DNA of 64,000 bases, from positions 62,001 to 126,000 of the forward strand of contig NZ_JAVBXX010000007.1 of assembly GCF_030824335.1 (NCBI RefSeq). The letters run 5' to 3'. Under the pieces are notes generated by a model. That model searched no databases and was not told the DNA's origin. It worked only from the letters and a program-made list of their open reading frames with translations. Positions 18,259-26,193 of this stretch are shown in pieces (within the stretch, counting starts at the first letter, position 1; every line of letters starts with the position of its first letter). Source of the DNA: Azonexus sp. (lineage in GTDB: Bacteria; Pseudomonadota; Gammaproteobacteria; Burkholderiales; Rhodocyclaceae). The position numbers were made by a program, and so were the translations under genes.

Positions 18259-20148
18259 TCAGGCTGGCCGAATGGTGCCGAGGTTCAGTTTGACGCCCTT
18301 CTTCATCTTGCCGATGACGTGCATCTCGCAGGCCTTGCAGTCGAATTTGAGAATCAGTTTTTCGTTGCCATTCATCAGCGTCATCGGGTCCGGCTTCAGA
18401 TGCTTCACTTCCTTCGGACACAGGTTGAAGCTGTAGCGCAGGCAGTGGCGGGTGATCATCAGCGACACCATGCCTTTTTCGTTGCCGACCTCGTAGGCTT
18501 CCTCGATCAGCTTGACGCCGTGTTTTTCGTAAAACTGGCGGGCCTTGCTGTTGAATACGTTGCCCAGGTAGGTCAATTCATCCTGCGGGTAGGGTTGCGG
18601 ATCAGTGGCCGGGGCGGCACGCGGTGCGCGCGGGTGCTGGGCGATGCGGGCGGCTTCCAGCTTTTCCGTGGCTTCGCGGCGTAGCGCATTGATTGCGCTG
18701 ACCGGCAGGAACCAGGGCTGTGACAATTCCAGTTCGACGGCTAGTGCAACAAACATCGTATTGCCAAACTTGCCGAGGTTTTCCTTGAGTTTGTCGATTG
18801 CCTGTTCGGGATTCTGCGCGATTTCGCTGCCGATTTTTTCGCTTTTTGGCAGGTTGACCGTGACATTGATCCCGTCTTCGTCCGTCAAGCTCAGCGCGAA
18901 GCCGTTTTTCGTTTCGGCAAAAACGGCTTGCAGTGCAATGCGGCGTTCGGCTGATTCCTTCTCCAGCGCCCGTTCGAAGGCCTGGTCGCGATTGCGGAAC
19001 AGGGTGGCGCCTTCGGTCAGTTCTTCGGGAAGCTGGGCCGGGAAAAGTTTCATGCCTTCCGCCCGGTTGATGCGCATGCCGACGACTTCGCCGTGGGCAT
19101 CGTAGAAGCAGACACCATCACCGTTATTGAACGGTTTTTCCGCGTCGACCGTAAAAACGCCATCGCCGATGCTGGTTACCGTGCCGATCAGCTCACCGAC
19201 GAAGGCCGGCGAATCGAAAGCGCCGATGTCGTCCTGACGGTCGTTGGCAAAATAATCGGTATAGCCGCGATTGAAGGTCTTGTCCGGTTGCGGCGTGAAG
19301 GTGAGGGTGCTCTTGCCGCTGGAAGCCCGACGGTATTCCGGGTGTTGCTCAATGATTGCATCGAGCAAGCTGCGGTAATGCGCGGTGATGTTCTTGACGT
19401 AGGACAGGTCTTTCAGCCGCCCTTCGATCTTGAACGAACTGACACCGGCTTTGACCAAGGCCAGGAGGTTGTCGGTCTGGTTGTTGTCCTTCATCGACAG
19501 CAAGTGCTGGTTCTCGGTGATGACCTTGCCCTTTTCATCGACCAGCGTGTAGGGCAGGCGGCAGGCTTGCGAACATTCGCCGCGATTGGCGCTGCGCCCG
19601 GTATGCGCCTGGCTGATGTAGCACTGGCCGGAGTAGGCGACACAGAGCGCGCCATGCACAAAATATTCGAGCGCCAGCGTGGTTTCGCGGGCCACCGCCT
19701 CGACTTCCTGGATAGACATTTCGCGGGCCAGGACGATCTGCGAAAAACCGGCATCCTGCAGGAATCTGGCCTTGGCCGGGTTACGGATGTCGGTCTGCGT
19801 CGAGGCGTGCAACTGGATCGGCGGCAAATCAAGCTCAAGCAGCCCCATATCTTGGATGATCAGCGCATCGGCACCGGCTTCGTAGAGTTGCCAGGCGAGC
19901 TGGCGGGCACCTTCCAGTTCTTCGTCGTGCAGGATGGTATTGACGGCGACGAAGACTCGGGCGTGGAAGCGATGGGCAAAGTCGCACAGGCGCTTGATGT
20001 CGGCCAGGTCATTGCCGGCGCCGTAGCGGGCGCCAAAGGCCGGGCCGCCGATATATACGGCATCTGCGCCGTGCTTGATGGCTTCAATGCCAAAATCGGC
20101 ATTTTTCGCCGGGGCCAGGAGTTCGAGGGGGTGTTGAGGTCTGATCAT
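18259..20148 (-). CDS. rlhA: U32-family protein, probable 23S rRNA C2501 hydroxylation protein RlhA
   Basis: 629 aa. It begins with the U32 core (LELLAPAKNADFGIEAIKHGADAVYIGG). The U32 signature surrounds Cys residues in HGALCVAYSGQCYISQ and RGECSQACRLPY. The C-terminal extension ends with LCPKEVKHLKPDP and KFDCKACEMHVIGKMKKG, as in E. coli YdcP/RlhA. RlhA is needed to form 5-hydroxycytidine in 23S rRNA; the paralogues TrhP, UbiU and UbiV are shorter. The start at 20148 gives MIRPQHPLELLAPA. The preceding methyltransferase gene ends 7 bp upstream, so they are likely one operon. Confidence 0.85.
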   Translation of the reverse strand: MIRPQHPLELLAPAKNADFGIEAIKHGADAVYIGGPAFGARYGAGNDLADIKRLCDFAHRFHARVFVAVNTILHDEELEGARQLAWQLYEAGADALIIQDMGLLELDLPPIQLHASTQTDIRNPAKARFLQDAGFSQIVLAREMSIQEVEAVARETTLALEYFVHGALCVAYSGQCYISQAHTGRSANRGECSQACRLPYTLVDEKGKVITENQHLLSMKDNNQTDNLLALVKAGVSSFKIEGRLKDLSYVKNITAHYRSLLDAIIEQHPEYRRASSGKSTLTFTPQPDKTFNRGYTDYFANDRQDDIGAFDSPAFVGELIGTVTSIGDGVFTVDAEKPFNNGDGVCFYDAHGEVVGMRINRAEGMKLFPAQLPEELTEGATLFRNRDQAFERALEKESAERRIALQAVFAETKNGFALSLTDEDGINVTVNLPKSEKIGSEIAQNPEQAIDKLKENLGKFGNTMFVALAVELELSQPWFLPVSAINALRREATEKLEAARIAQHPRAPRAAPATDPQPYPQDELTYLGNVFNSKARQFYEKHGVKLIEEAYEVGNEKGMVSLMITRHCLRYSFNLCPKEVKHLKPDPMTLMNGNEKLILKFDCKACEMHVIGKMKKGVKLNLGTIRPA

Positions 20149-20155
20149 GGCGAAC

Positions 20156-20977
20156 TTAGTAGGCAAATCGCCCGGCGAGTTCCTCGATATTGAATTCGCG
20201 CAGAATTGCCTCGGCGCGTTCGCGGGCATTTTTCCTAGGGGCGCCACGTTTGCTGGCGATGATCAGCTCGTTCTTCATCGAATGTTCCCAGCCGACCAGT
20301 TCGGTAACGGTAACGTCGTAGCCGTGCGACTCCAGCAGCAAGCAGCGCAGCACGTTAGTCAGGTGACTGCCGAGTTCGCGGGTGTGGATCGGATGGCGCC
20401 ATAGCTCGGAGAGCGGTGTCTTGCCCAGCGATTCGTTCTTTCTGGCGCGCATGGTCGCGGCAACCTCGGCCTGGCAGCACGGAACCAGCACAATATGGCG
20501 AGCATTCCTGGTGAGCGCAAAACGGATGGCATCGTCGGTTGCGGTATTGCAGGCATGCAATGCAGTAACGACATCGACAGTTTCCGGCAGTTCGCTGGAG
20601 GAAAGCGAGTCCTCGACCGTGCAGGCGAGAAAGCGCATGCGCGGAAAACTCAGACGGTCGGCCAGTTCGCGAGATTTTTCCACCAGTTCGGTACGCGTCT
20701 CGATGCCGACGATTTCTCCTGCGTCGCGTTCCTTGAAATACAGGTCATACAGGATGAAGCCGAGATACGACTTGCCTGCGCCGTGATCGACCAGGGTTTG
20801 TGCGCCATCGAGCAGCGGTTCGATGAATTGGTAAAGGTGATAGACCTGCTTCAGCTTGCGTCGTGAATCCTGATTCAGTTTTCCGTCACGGGTAAGGATG
20901 TGCAGTTCCTTGAGCAGCTCAACGGATTGGCCGGCACGGATTTCCGGGATTTCGGCGGGGGGAGTCGGCTTTTTCAT
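20156..20977 (-). CDS. SAM-dependent methyltransferase, specificity unknown
   Basis: 273 aa. It has a Rossmann methyltransferase fold: motif I in LVDHGAGKSYLGFILYDLYF, motif II acidic residue in IVGIETR, and a later VVTALHACNTATDDAIRFAL segment. The pattern resembles the Methyltransf_32 group of putative RNA/protein methyltransferases. The C-terminus is basic (KRGAPRKNARERAE). Co-transcription with the rlhA-like gene suggests an RNA-modification role (inference). The ATG at 20977 is preferred over one seven codons upstream. Confidence 0.8.
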   Translation of the reverse strand: MKKPTPPAEIPEIRAGQSVELLKELHILTRDGKLNQDSRRKLKQVYHLYQFIEPLLDGAQTLVDHGAGKSYLGFILYDLYFKERDAGEIVGIETRTELVEKSRELADRLSFPRMRFLACTVEDSLSSSELPETVDVVTALHACNTATDDAIRFALTRNARHIVLVPCCQAEVAATMRARKNESLGKTPLSELWRHPIHTRELGSHLTNVLRCLLLESHGYDVTVTELVGWEHSMKNELIIASKRGAPRKNARERAEAILREFNIEELAGRFAY

Positions 20978-21086
20978 GGGGCGAATTATCGCATTCAAAC
21001 TTCTTTCATTTTCGTGTCAACCGAATCGAAACCGCCTCGTTATTTGCCTCATGGTGACTAATCACCGCAACCCAATGGAGAGACAA

Positions 21087-21365
21087 ATGGGCAGTCTGAG
21101 CAACGAATCCTTCGATAGCTTTCTGGATTCTCTGAAAAAGGCAGGCATCACAATTTCCAACGAAGCTGAACTGCGCGAGCGTTTGGCCGAAGCGCAGCGC
21201 TGGCGTTACGCCTTCCAGACGCTGGCCGCAAACGGCAAGATCATCGGCATCAGTTTTGAAGATCATTCCGAAGGTCGCAACGAAGCAGAAATTGATCGTG
21301 CCTTCAATGACTTCCAGTTTTCCGAAAAGACCAAGGCAGTTTTCTCTGCCAGCTTGAAGCACTGA
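21087..21365 (+). CDS. Small conserved-looking protein of unknown function
   Basis: 92 aa, start set by the GGAGAG Shine-Dalgarno at 21077-21082 before the ATG at 21087. It is acidic and predicted largely helical (LSNESFDSFLDSLKKAG, EAELRERLAEAQRWRYAFQTL), with no Cys, no signal and no membrane segment. A good intrinsic terminator follows, which supports a real monocistronic gene. I do not recognise the family. Confidence 0.7.
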   Translation: MGSLSNESFDSFLDSLKKAGITISNEAELRERLAEAQRWRYAFQTLAANGKIIGISFEDHSEGRNEAEIDRAFNDFQFSEKTKAVFSASLKH

Positions 21366-21410
21366 TCATAGTTTGTTCCGCTTCGCCACGGCTGGTGGGG
21401 CAAAAGAAGA

Positions 21411-21450
21411 ACGGGCACCTTGCGATGAACAAGGCGCCCGTTTTCATTTT
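21411..21450 (+). terminator. Intrinsic terminator after the 92-aa gene
   Basis: ACGGGCACCTTG (21411-21422) pairs with CAAGGCGCCCGT (21430-21441) with one mismatch, followed by TTTCATTTT. The complementary strand has AAAA upstream of the stem, so it may also assist in the other direction. Confidence 0.8.
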
Positions 21451-21569
21451 CTGAGAATTTTTACGACCATCAAAATAACGGCTGGCCCCAAGACCACAGA
21501 CAAATGGGCTGGCTCCAGCGGGCTACTGCGCCATGCGGTAAATCCCTCGAGGCGCAATGATCGGGCGAT

Positions 21570-23234
21570 TTACCGCGTGATCGGCTTGTAACGAATCCGC
21601 TTCGGCTTGGCACCTTCTTCGCCCAAGCGCTTGCGCTTGTCTTCCTCGTATTCCTGGTAGTTGCCGGCGAAGAAATTCCACTGCGAATCGCCTTCGGCAG
21701 CCAGGATGTGCGTGCAGATGCGGTCGAGGAACCAGCGGTCGTGCGAGATGACCAGCGCGCAGCCGGCGAATTCGAGCAGGGCGTCTTCCAGTGCGCGCAG
21801 GGTTTCGACGTCGAGGTCGTTTGACGGTTCATCGAGCAGCAGTACGTTGCCGCCGGCCATCAGCGTCTTTGCCAGGTGCAGGCGACCGCGTTCACCGCCG
21901 GACAGGTTGCCGACCAGCTTGCCCTGGTCGCCGCCCTTGAAGTTGAAGCGGCCGATGTAGGCGCGGCTGGGCATCTCGAACTTGCCGATCTGCAGGATGT
22001 CGCTGCCCTGGGCCAGTTCCTCGAACACCGTTTTTGTGCCGTCGAGGCAGTCACGCGACTGATCGACGTAAGCCATTTTGACCGTCGGGCCGATGTCGAC
22101 CGTACCGGAATCCGGTTGCTGCTGGCCGGTGATCATCTTGAACAGCGTCGATTTACCGGCGCCGTTCGGGCCGATGATGCCGACGATGGCGCCGGCCGGA
22201 ATGGTGAAGCTGACGTTGTCCATCAGCAACTTGTCGCCAAAGCACTTGGTGACGCCGTCGAACTCAATGACCTTGTCGCCCAGCCGCTCGGCGACCGGGA
22301 TGAAGATTTCCTGGGTCTCGTTGCGCTTCTGGTATTCCTGGCTGGACATTTCCTCGAAGCGCGACAGGCGGGCCTTGGACTTGGCCTGGCGCGCCTTCGG
22401 ATTGCTGCGCACCCATTCCAGTTCCTGCTTCATCGCCTTCATGTGGGCGTCGATCTGCTTGTTTTCGGTTTCCAGGCGGGCTTCCTTCTGCTCCAGCCAG
22501 GACGAGTAATTGCCCTTGTACGGAATGCCGTGGCCGCGGTCGAGTTCGAGAATCCATTCGGCGGCGTTGTCGAGGAAGTAGCGGTCGTGGGTGACGGCAA
22601 CGACAGTGCCCGGAAAGCGGACGAGAAACTGTTCCAGCCATTCGACGGATTCGGCGTCGAGGTGGTTGGTCGGCTCATCCAGCAGTAGCATGTCGGGCTT
22701 GGCCAGCAGCAGCTTGCACAGCGCGACGCGGCGTTTTTCACCGCCGGACAGGTTGCCGATCGTGGCCTCCCAAGGGGGCAGGCGCAGCGCATCGGCAGCC
22801 AGTTCCATCTGGTGTTCGGTATCGGAACCCGCGGTGGCGATGATCGCCTCCAGGCGAGCTTGTTCTTCAGCCAGTTGGTCGAAGTCAGCATTCTCATCAG
22901 CATAGGCAGCGTACACGGCTTCCAGTTTGGCCTGTGCCTGCATGACTTCCCCGAGCGCCGATTCGACTTCTTCCTTGACTGTCTTGGTCGGGTCGAGTTG
23001 CGGCTCCTGCGGTAGGTAGCCAATTGAAACACCGGCCAAGTGTTGTACTTCGCCGTCGTATTCCTTGTCCACGCCGGCCATGATTTTCAGTACGGTCGAT
23101 TTACCTGAACCATTCAGGCCGAGCAGGCCGATTTTGGCGCCGGGGAAGAAGGAAAGGGAGATGTCCTTGATAATCTGCCGCTTGGGCGGAACGATCTTGC
23201 TGACGCGCAGCATGGACATAACGTATTGGGCCAT
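21570..23234 (-). CDS. ettA: Energy-dependent translational throttle protein EttA (ABC-F)
   Basis: 554 aa ABC-F protein with two ATP-binding cassettes and no membrane domain. Cassette 1 has GLNGSGKST and LSGGEKRR; cassette 2 has GPNGAGKST and LSGGERGR. The linker and arm contain KARQAKSKARLSRFEE, typical of EttA, which binds the ribosomal E site and gates early elongation according to the ADP/ATP ratio. The start is the ATG at 23234 (MAQYVMSMLRVSK), as in homologues; extending upstream adds unlike sequence. Monocistronic and divergent from the tRNA-Arg genes. Confidence 0.95.
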   Translation of the reverse strand: MAQYVMSMLRVSKIVPPKRQIIKDISLSFFPGAKIGLLGLNGSGKSTVLKIMAGVDKEYDGEVQHLAGVSIGYLPQEPQLDPTKTVKEEVESALGEVMQAQAKLEAVYAAYADENADFDQLAEEQARLEAIIATAGSDTEHQMELAADALRLPPWEATIGNLSGGEKRRVALCKLLLAKPDMLLLDEPTNHLDAESVEWLEQFLVRFPGTVVAVTHDRYFLDNAAEWILELDRGHGIPYKGNYSSWLEQKEARLETENKQIDAHMKAMKQELEWVRSNPKARQAKSKARLSRFEEMSSQEYQKRNETQEIFIPVAERLGDKVIEFDGVTKCFGDKLLMDNVSFTIPAGAIVGIIGPNGAGKSTLFKMITGQQQPDSGTVDIGPTVKMAYVDQSRDCLDGTKTVFEELAQGSDILQIGKFEMPSRAYIGRFNFKGGDQGKLVGNLSGGERGRLHLAKTLMAGGNVLLLDEPSNDLDVETLRALEDALLEFAGCALVISHDRWFLDRICTHILAAEGDSQWNFFAGNYQEYEEDKRKRLGEEGAKPKRIRYKPITR

Positions 23235-23348
23235 TGGATTGCCTGTAACTAAAAGGAAAGACGTGCAGTCTACGAGGCTTCCCGGTAAATGGCTAGGGTG
23301 TCGCATGAAGCGATAAATTGTGCATCGCTGGATTTTTTATCAAAAGCC

Positions 23349-23376
23349 TTGCAATCCTGCTTGGGCGCCGTATAAT
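23349..23376 (+). promoter_or_regulatory. Sigma70 promoter of the tRNA-Arg genes
   Basis: TTGCAA (23349-23354) and a perfect TATAAT (23371-23376) are separated by 16 bp and end 16 bp before the first tRNA. A GC-rich CGG/CCC stretch follows the -10, resembling a stringent discriminator. Confidence 0.8.
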
Positions 23377-23392
23377 GCGGCCCTCTGACAGC

Positions 23393-23469
23393 GCGCCCGT
23401 AGCTCAGTTGGATAGAGTACTTGGCTACGAACCAAGGGGTCGGGCGTTCGAATCGCTCCGGGCGCGCCA
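23393..23469 (+). tRNA. tRNA-Arg (anticodon ACG), copy 1
   Basis: 77-nt cloverleaf with encoded CCA. Acceptor stem GCGCCCG/CGGGCGC, D arm AGCTCAGTTGGATAGAG, anticodon stem CTTGG/CCAAG around loop CTACGAA (anticodon ACG, read as ICG), and T arm with GTTCGAATC. A second copy lies 49 bp downstream. Confidence 0.96.
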
Positions 23470-23518
23470 TCAGTGATCCAGTTGATTTTTTCGGCTAGGT
23501 CTTGACGTTTGTATCAGC

Positions 23519-23595
23519 GCGCCCGTAGCTCAGTTGGATAGAGTATCTGGCTACGAACCAGAGGGTCGGGCGTTCGAATCGCTCCGGGCGCGCCA
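23519..23595 (+). tRNA. tRNA-Arg (anticodon ACG), copy 2
   Basis: 77 nt with encoded CCA. It is identical to copy 1 except in the anticodon stem, which is TCTGG/CCAGA instead of CTTGG/CCAAG. Both sides have changed together, so pairing is kept. Confidence 0.96.
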
Positions 23596-23610
23596 AGTCA
23601 AGCATAAAAC

Positions 23611-23641
23611 AAGGCACTTCTTTTGAAGTGCCTTTTTTTAT
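23611..23641 (+). terminator. Intrinsic terminator of the tRNA-Arg operon
   Basis: AAGGCACTTC (23611-23620), TTTT loop, perfect complement GAAGTGCCTT (23625-23634), then a T tract through 23639. The group II intron begins at the end of this T tract. Confidence 0.93.
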
Positions 23642-25497
23642 GTGCGCCCAGCATGGGCGCACTCCTGCGGGTGCAAGTCCCGCCGTAAGTTGATCACGAC
23701 GAACGAAGTGAAGCGCAACTGCGTGAGGGTGACCGAGCGTAGGGAGGAAGCGTGGATCGTAATCTGCGAGCCGATGGACAAGAATCGGATAGAAGGCGCT
23801 GCCGAGCAGGGCGAGCGGGCATGAGACCGCGAAGCTCTCGTGATCAAGGCGAAGTGGCGTAAATCCGGCGGTTGTGCAGAGAAGGAGTGCGTTCTTACCT
23901 GGGGAGATCTCGCCTTGTGCCTGAAAGGGCGACGTGGTGACACGGAGCGAGAAGTCAGCAGAGGCCGTCCCCCAAGGGGACTTCCTTCGGGGCGTAGTAG
24001 CTGCCGATAGGGGGCGAAGGGCCAAACGAGAAGGAGTGTTTTACGCCATGTCGATGTGTGAAGTCTTGCGTCAGATGTCCGAGAGATCGGGGCGGGTGCC
24101 AGTAGCGGACGGTGAAGCCGACCGTGCAAGCACCAGCGACGAAGCGACACGCCCGCGACATGAAACGGGAAGCACGGGGTCAGCGTTGCTGATGGCAGCG
24201 CTGACGAGAGAGAACCTGCAACAAGCGTGGAAGCGGGTACGGGCTAACAAAGGCGCGGCTGGCGTGGATGACCGGGATATTCCCGAGACCGCCCGCTACT
24301 TGCGAACGGCGTGGCCGGTGATTCGTGATCAGTTATTACAGGGGACGTACCGGCCCAGTCCGGTGCGACGGGTGACGATCCCGAAGCCAGACGGAGGCGA
24401 GCGCGAGCTGGGCATCCCGACGGTGACGGATCGACTGATCCAGCAAGCGCTGCTGCAAGTATTGCAGCCGATGCTGGACCCGACCTTCAGCGAATACAGC
24501 TACGGTTTCCGACCGGGGCGCAGCGCACAAGAAGCAGTCGTTCGTGCTCAAGCCTATGTTCAGTCGGGACGCCGAATCGTGGCGGACGTTGATCTGGAGA
24601 AATTCTTTGATCGGGTCAATCACGACATTCTGATGGGCCGCCTCAAGAAGCGGATTGGAGATGCTGGCGTGTTGCGGCTGATCCGGGCGTATCTGAACAG
24701 CGGGATCATGCGGGATGGCGTCGTCGTGTCGCGGTATCAGGGGACGCCGCAAGGCGGACCGCTGTCACCGTTACTGGCGAATGTATTGCTGGATGAAGTC
24801 GACAAGGAGCTGGAACGTCGAGGTCATTGCTTCGTGCGCTACGCCGACGATGCGAATGTCTATGTTCGTAGTAAGAAGGCTGGCGAGCGGGTGATGGCGC
24901 TGCTGAGGAGGATGTACGCCAAGCTGCACCTGATGGTCAATGAGGCCAAAAGTGCGGTGGCCAGCGTCTTCGGGCGGAAGTTTCTTGGCTTCAGTTTCTG
25001 GGTGGCGCCGAAAGGCGAGATCAAATGCAAGGTGGCGGCGAAGCCGATGGCGACCTACAAGCAGCGGATCAGGCAACTGACCCGACGCTCAGGCGGTCGC
25101 AGCATGGCGGAAGTCGTTGAAAAACTGCGCCCCTATGTGCTGGGGTGGAAAGCCTATTTCCGGTTATCGCAAACGCCCAAGGTCTGGCGCACGCTGGACG
25201 AGTGGTTGCGACATCGATTGCGGGCGATTCAACTCAAGCACTGGAAGCGCGGGACAACGATGTATCGGGAATTGAAGGCGCTAGGTGCGTTGGAAATCGT
25301 GGCGCGTCGGGTGGCTGGAAATGCTCGTAGCTATTGGCGAAACGCCGACCGGCTATTGAAAACGGTACTGAGCATCGCCTACTTTGATCGACTCAGGGTG
25401 CCTCGTCTCTCATGACCTCAACTTCTCGAACCGCCCGGTGCGGACCCGCATGCCGGGTGGTGTGGCAGGGGGGCAGCCTATAATGGCTGCCCCCTAT
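23642..25497 (+). mobile_element. Group II intron, probably class C, inserted after a terminator
   Basis: About 1856 bp. The 5' end is GTGCG (23642-23646), matching the GUGYG consensus. A 5' structured region of about 400 nt precedes the intron-encoded protein. After the ORF, a domain V-like hairpin runs from about 25426 to 25465 (stem halves CCGCCCGG and CCGGGTGG, with CGC available as the catalytic triad). Domain VI is GGGGGCAGCC/GGCTGCCCCC, and the 3' end falls at ...CCCCTAT (25497). Insertion directly behind an intrinsic terminator, a protein without HNH endonuclease and the short length all fit group IIC introns. Boundaries are inferred from consensus, not from an empty site. Confidence 0.88.
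24048..25415 (+). CDS. ltrA: Group II intron reverse transcriptase/maturase
   Basis: 455 aa. RT domains run from about residue 60 to 320: RT0/1 (NLQQAWKRVRANKGAAGVDD), KPDGGERELGIPTVTDRLIQQ, YGFRPGRSAQEAV, VADVDLEKFFDRVNHD, GTPQGGPLSPLLANVLLDE and the catalytic YADD. A maturase (X/GIIM) domain follows (LTRRSGGRSMAEVVEKLRPYVLGWKAYF). There is no C-terminal HNH endonuclease. The start is the ATG at 24048 behind AAGGAG; the frame also stays open upstream to a GTG at 23934. It looks intact, so the intron may still be active. Confidence 0.93.
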   Translation: MSMCEVLRQMSERSGRVPVADGEADRASTSDEATRPRHETGSTGSALLMAALTRENLQQAWKRVRANKGAAGVDDRDIPETARYLRTAWPVIRDQLLQGTYRPSPVRRVTIPKPDGGERELGIPTVTDRLIQQALLQVLQPMLDPTFSEYSYGFRPGRSAQEAVVRAQAYVQSGRRIVADVDLEKFFDRVNHDILMGRLKKRIGDAGVLRLIRAYLNSGIMRDGVVVSRYQGTPQGGPLSPLLANVLLDEVDKELERRGHCFVRYADDANVYVRSKKAGERVMALLRRMYAKLHLMVNEAKSAVASVFGRKFLGFSFWVAPKGEIKCKVAAKPMATYKQRIRQLTRRSGGRSMAEVVEKLRPYVLGWKAYFRLSQTPKVWRTLDEWLRHRLRAIQLKHWKRGTTMYRELKALGALEIVARRVAGNARSYWRNADRLLKTVLSIAYFDRLRVPRLS

Positions 25498-25585
25498 GCC
25501 GATTTGGGTGCTTGAATTCCAGCTTGAATTCCATTTTCAGCAAGGTGTTGAAAAAGGGAAGGTGTCGGGTGTTTTCTGGTTGTCT

Positions 25586-25625
25586 GAAACAACAAAGCCC
25601 CGCAATTGCGGGGCTTTGTTGTTTC
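25586..25625. terminator. Perfect 40-bp palindrome, terminator of tRNA-Val
   Basis: A 20-bp arm GAAACAACAAAGCCCCGCAA is followed immediately by its exact complement. In the leftward direction the GC core is followed by TTTGTTGTTTC, an intrinsic terminator 23 bp beyond the tRNA-Val 3' end. By symmetry it also terminates rightward transcription leaving the intron. Confidence 0.9.
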
Positions 25626-25647
25626 CAAGAATTGCTTGGAATGATCT

Positions 25648-25723
25648 TGGTGGGTGCTAACGGGGTCGAACCGCTGACATTCGCCTTGTAAGGGCGACGC
25701 TCTACCAACTGAGCTAAGCACCC
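25648..25723 (-). tRNA. tRNA-Val (anticodon TAC)
   Basis: 76 nt on the minus strand with encoded CCA. Acceptor stem GGGTGCT/AGCACCC, D arm TAGCTCAGTTGGTAGAGC, anticodon stem TCGCC/GGCGA around CTTACAA (anticodon TAC), T loop GTTCGACCC. It lies downstream of hupB, on the same strand. Confidence 0.96.
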
Positions 25724-25756
25724 ATCTGCACTGTTTGCAGAGAGGACAATATTATA

Positions 25757-26029
25757 TCAGTTAACGGCGTCTTTGAGGCCTTTTCCTGCGCGGAATTTTG
25801 GAGATTTTGCAGCCTTGATTTCCAAGGTTTTGCCGGTGCGCGGATTACGGCCGGTACGGGCGGCACGTTCACCGACATAGAAAGTACCAAAACCGATCAG
25901 GCTAACGTCATCGCCAGCCTTGAGGGCGCCCTTGATTGCTTCGACGGCGGCATCCAGCGCGCGGCCGGCAGCAGCTTTGGAAATATCGGCGGCGGCAGCC
26001 ATCTGATCGATCAGTTCGGTCTTGTTCAT
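25757..26029 (-). CDS. hupB: Nucleoid DNA-binding protein HU-beta
   Basis: 90 aa, the standard HU length. It begins [22 protein letters not shown]. The DNA-clasping beta-ribbon signature is [23 protein letters not shown], with the intercalating-tip RNP motif, then [13 protein letters not shown]. It binds and bends DNA as part of the nucleoid. It lies downstream of lon, as in many proteobacteria, but has its own strong promoter. Confidence 0.96.
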   Translation of the reverse strand: MNKTELIDQMAAAADISKAAAGRALDAAVEAIKGALKAGDDVSLIGFGTFYVGERAARTGRNPRTGKTLEIKAAKSPKFRAGKGLKDAVN

Positions 26030-26081
26030 ATAAGTCCCCTAATTGGAAAGTATGGAGTGGTGAAGTTTTTGCGAGGGGCGA

Positions 26082-26111
26082 TTTATATCTCCCCTGAAAT
26101 CCTTGTGTCAA
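26082..26111 (-). promoter_or_regulatory. Sigma70 promoter of hupB
   Basis: On the minus strand, a perfect TTGACA (26111-26106) and TATAAA (26087-26082) are separated by 18 bp. The -10 lies 52 bp upstream of the hupB ATG. Confidence 0.75.
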
Positions 26112-26153
26112 GCGGATTCTCGGTCCGCCGGACATGGTCTAGCCGATGGCTTT

Positions 26154-26181
26154 GGATGCTGGTGGTAATACGCCAGCATCC
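26154..26181 (-). terminator. Stem-loop after lon
   Basis: GGATGCTGG (26154-26162) and CCAGCATCC (26173-26181) form a perfect 9-bp stem just beyond the lon stop. No U tract follows on the minus strand, so it may stabilise the lon mRNA 3' end or act as a weak terminator. Confidence 0.4.
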
Positions 26182-26193
26182 AGGCCTTTCAAA

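Noticed and set aside
19093..20193. 366-codon plus-strand frame opposite the U32 gene
   Set aside because: Antisense shadow; the U32 motifs and Cys signature on the minus strand are decisive.
23970..23979. CCCCAAGGGG, which resembles the inverted core of the ACCCCTTGGGGT palindrome
   Set aside because: It lies inside the structured 5' region of the group II intron, lacks the outer A/T bases of the motif and is explained by RNA structure.
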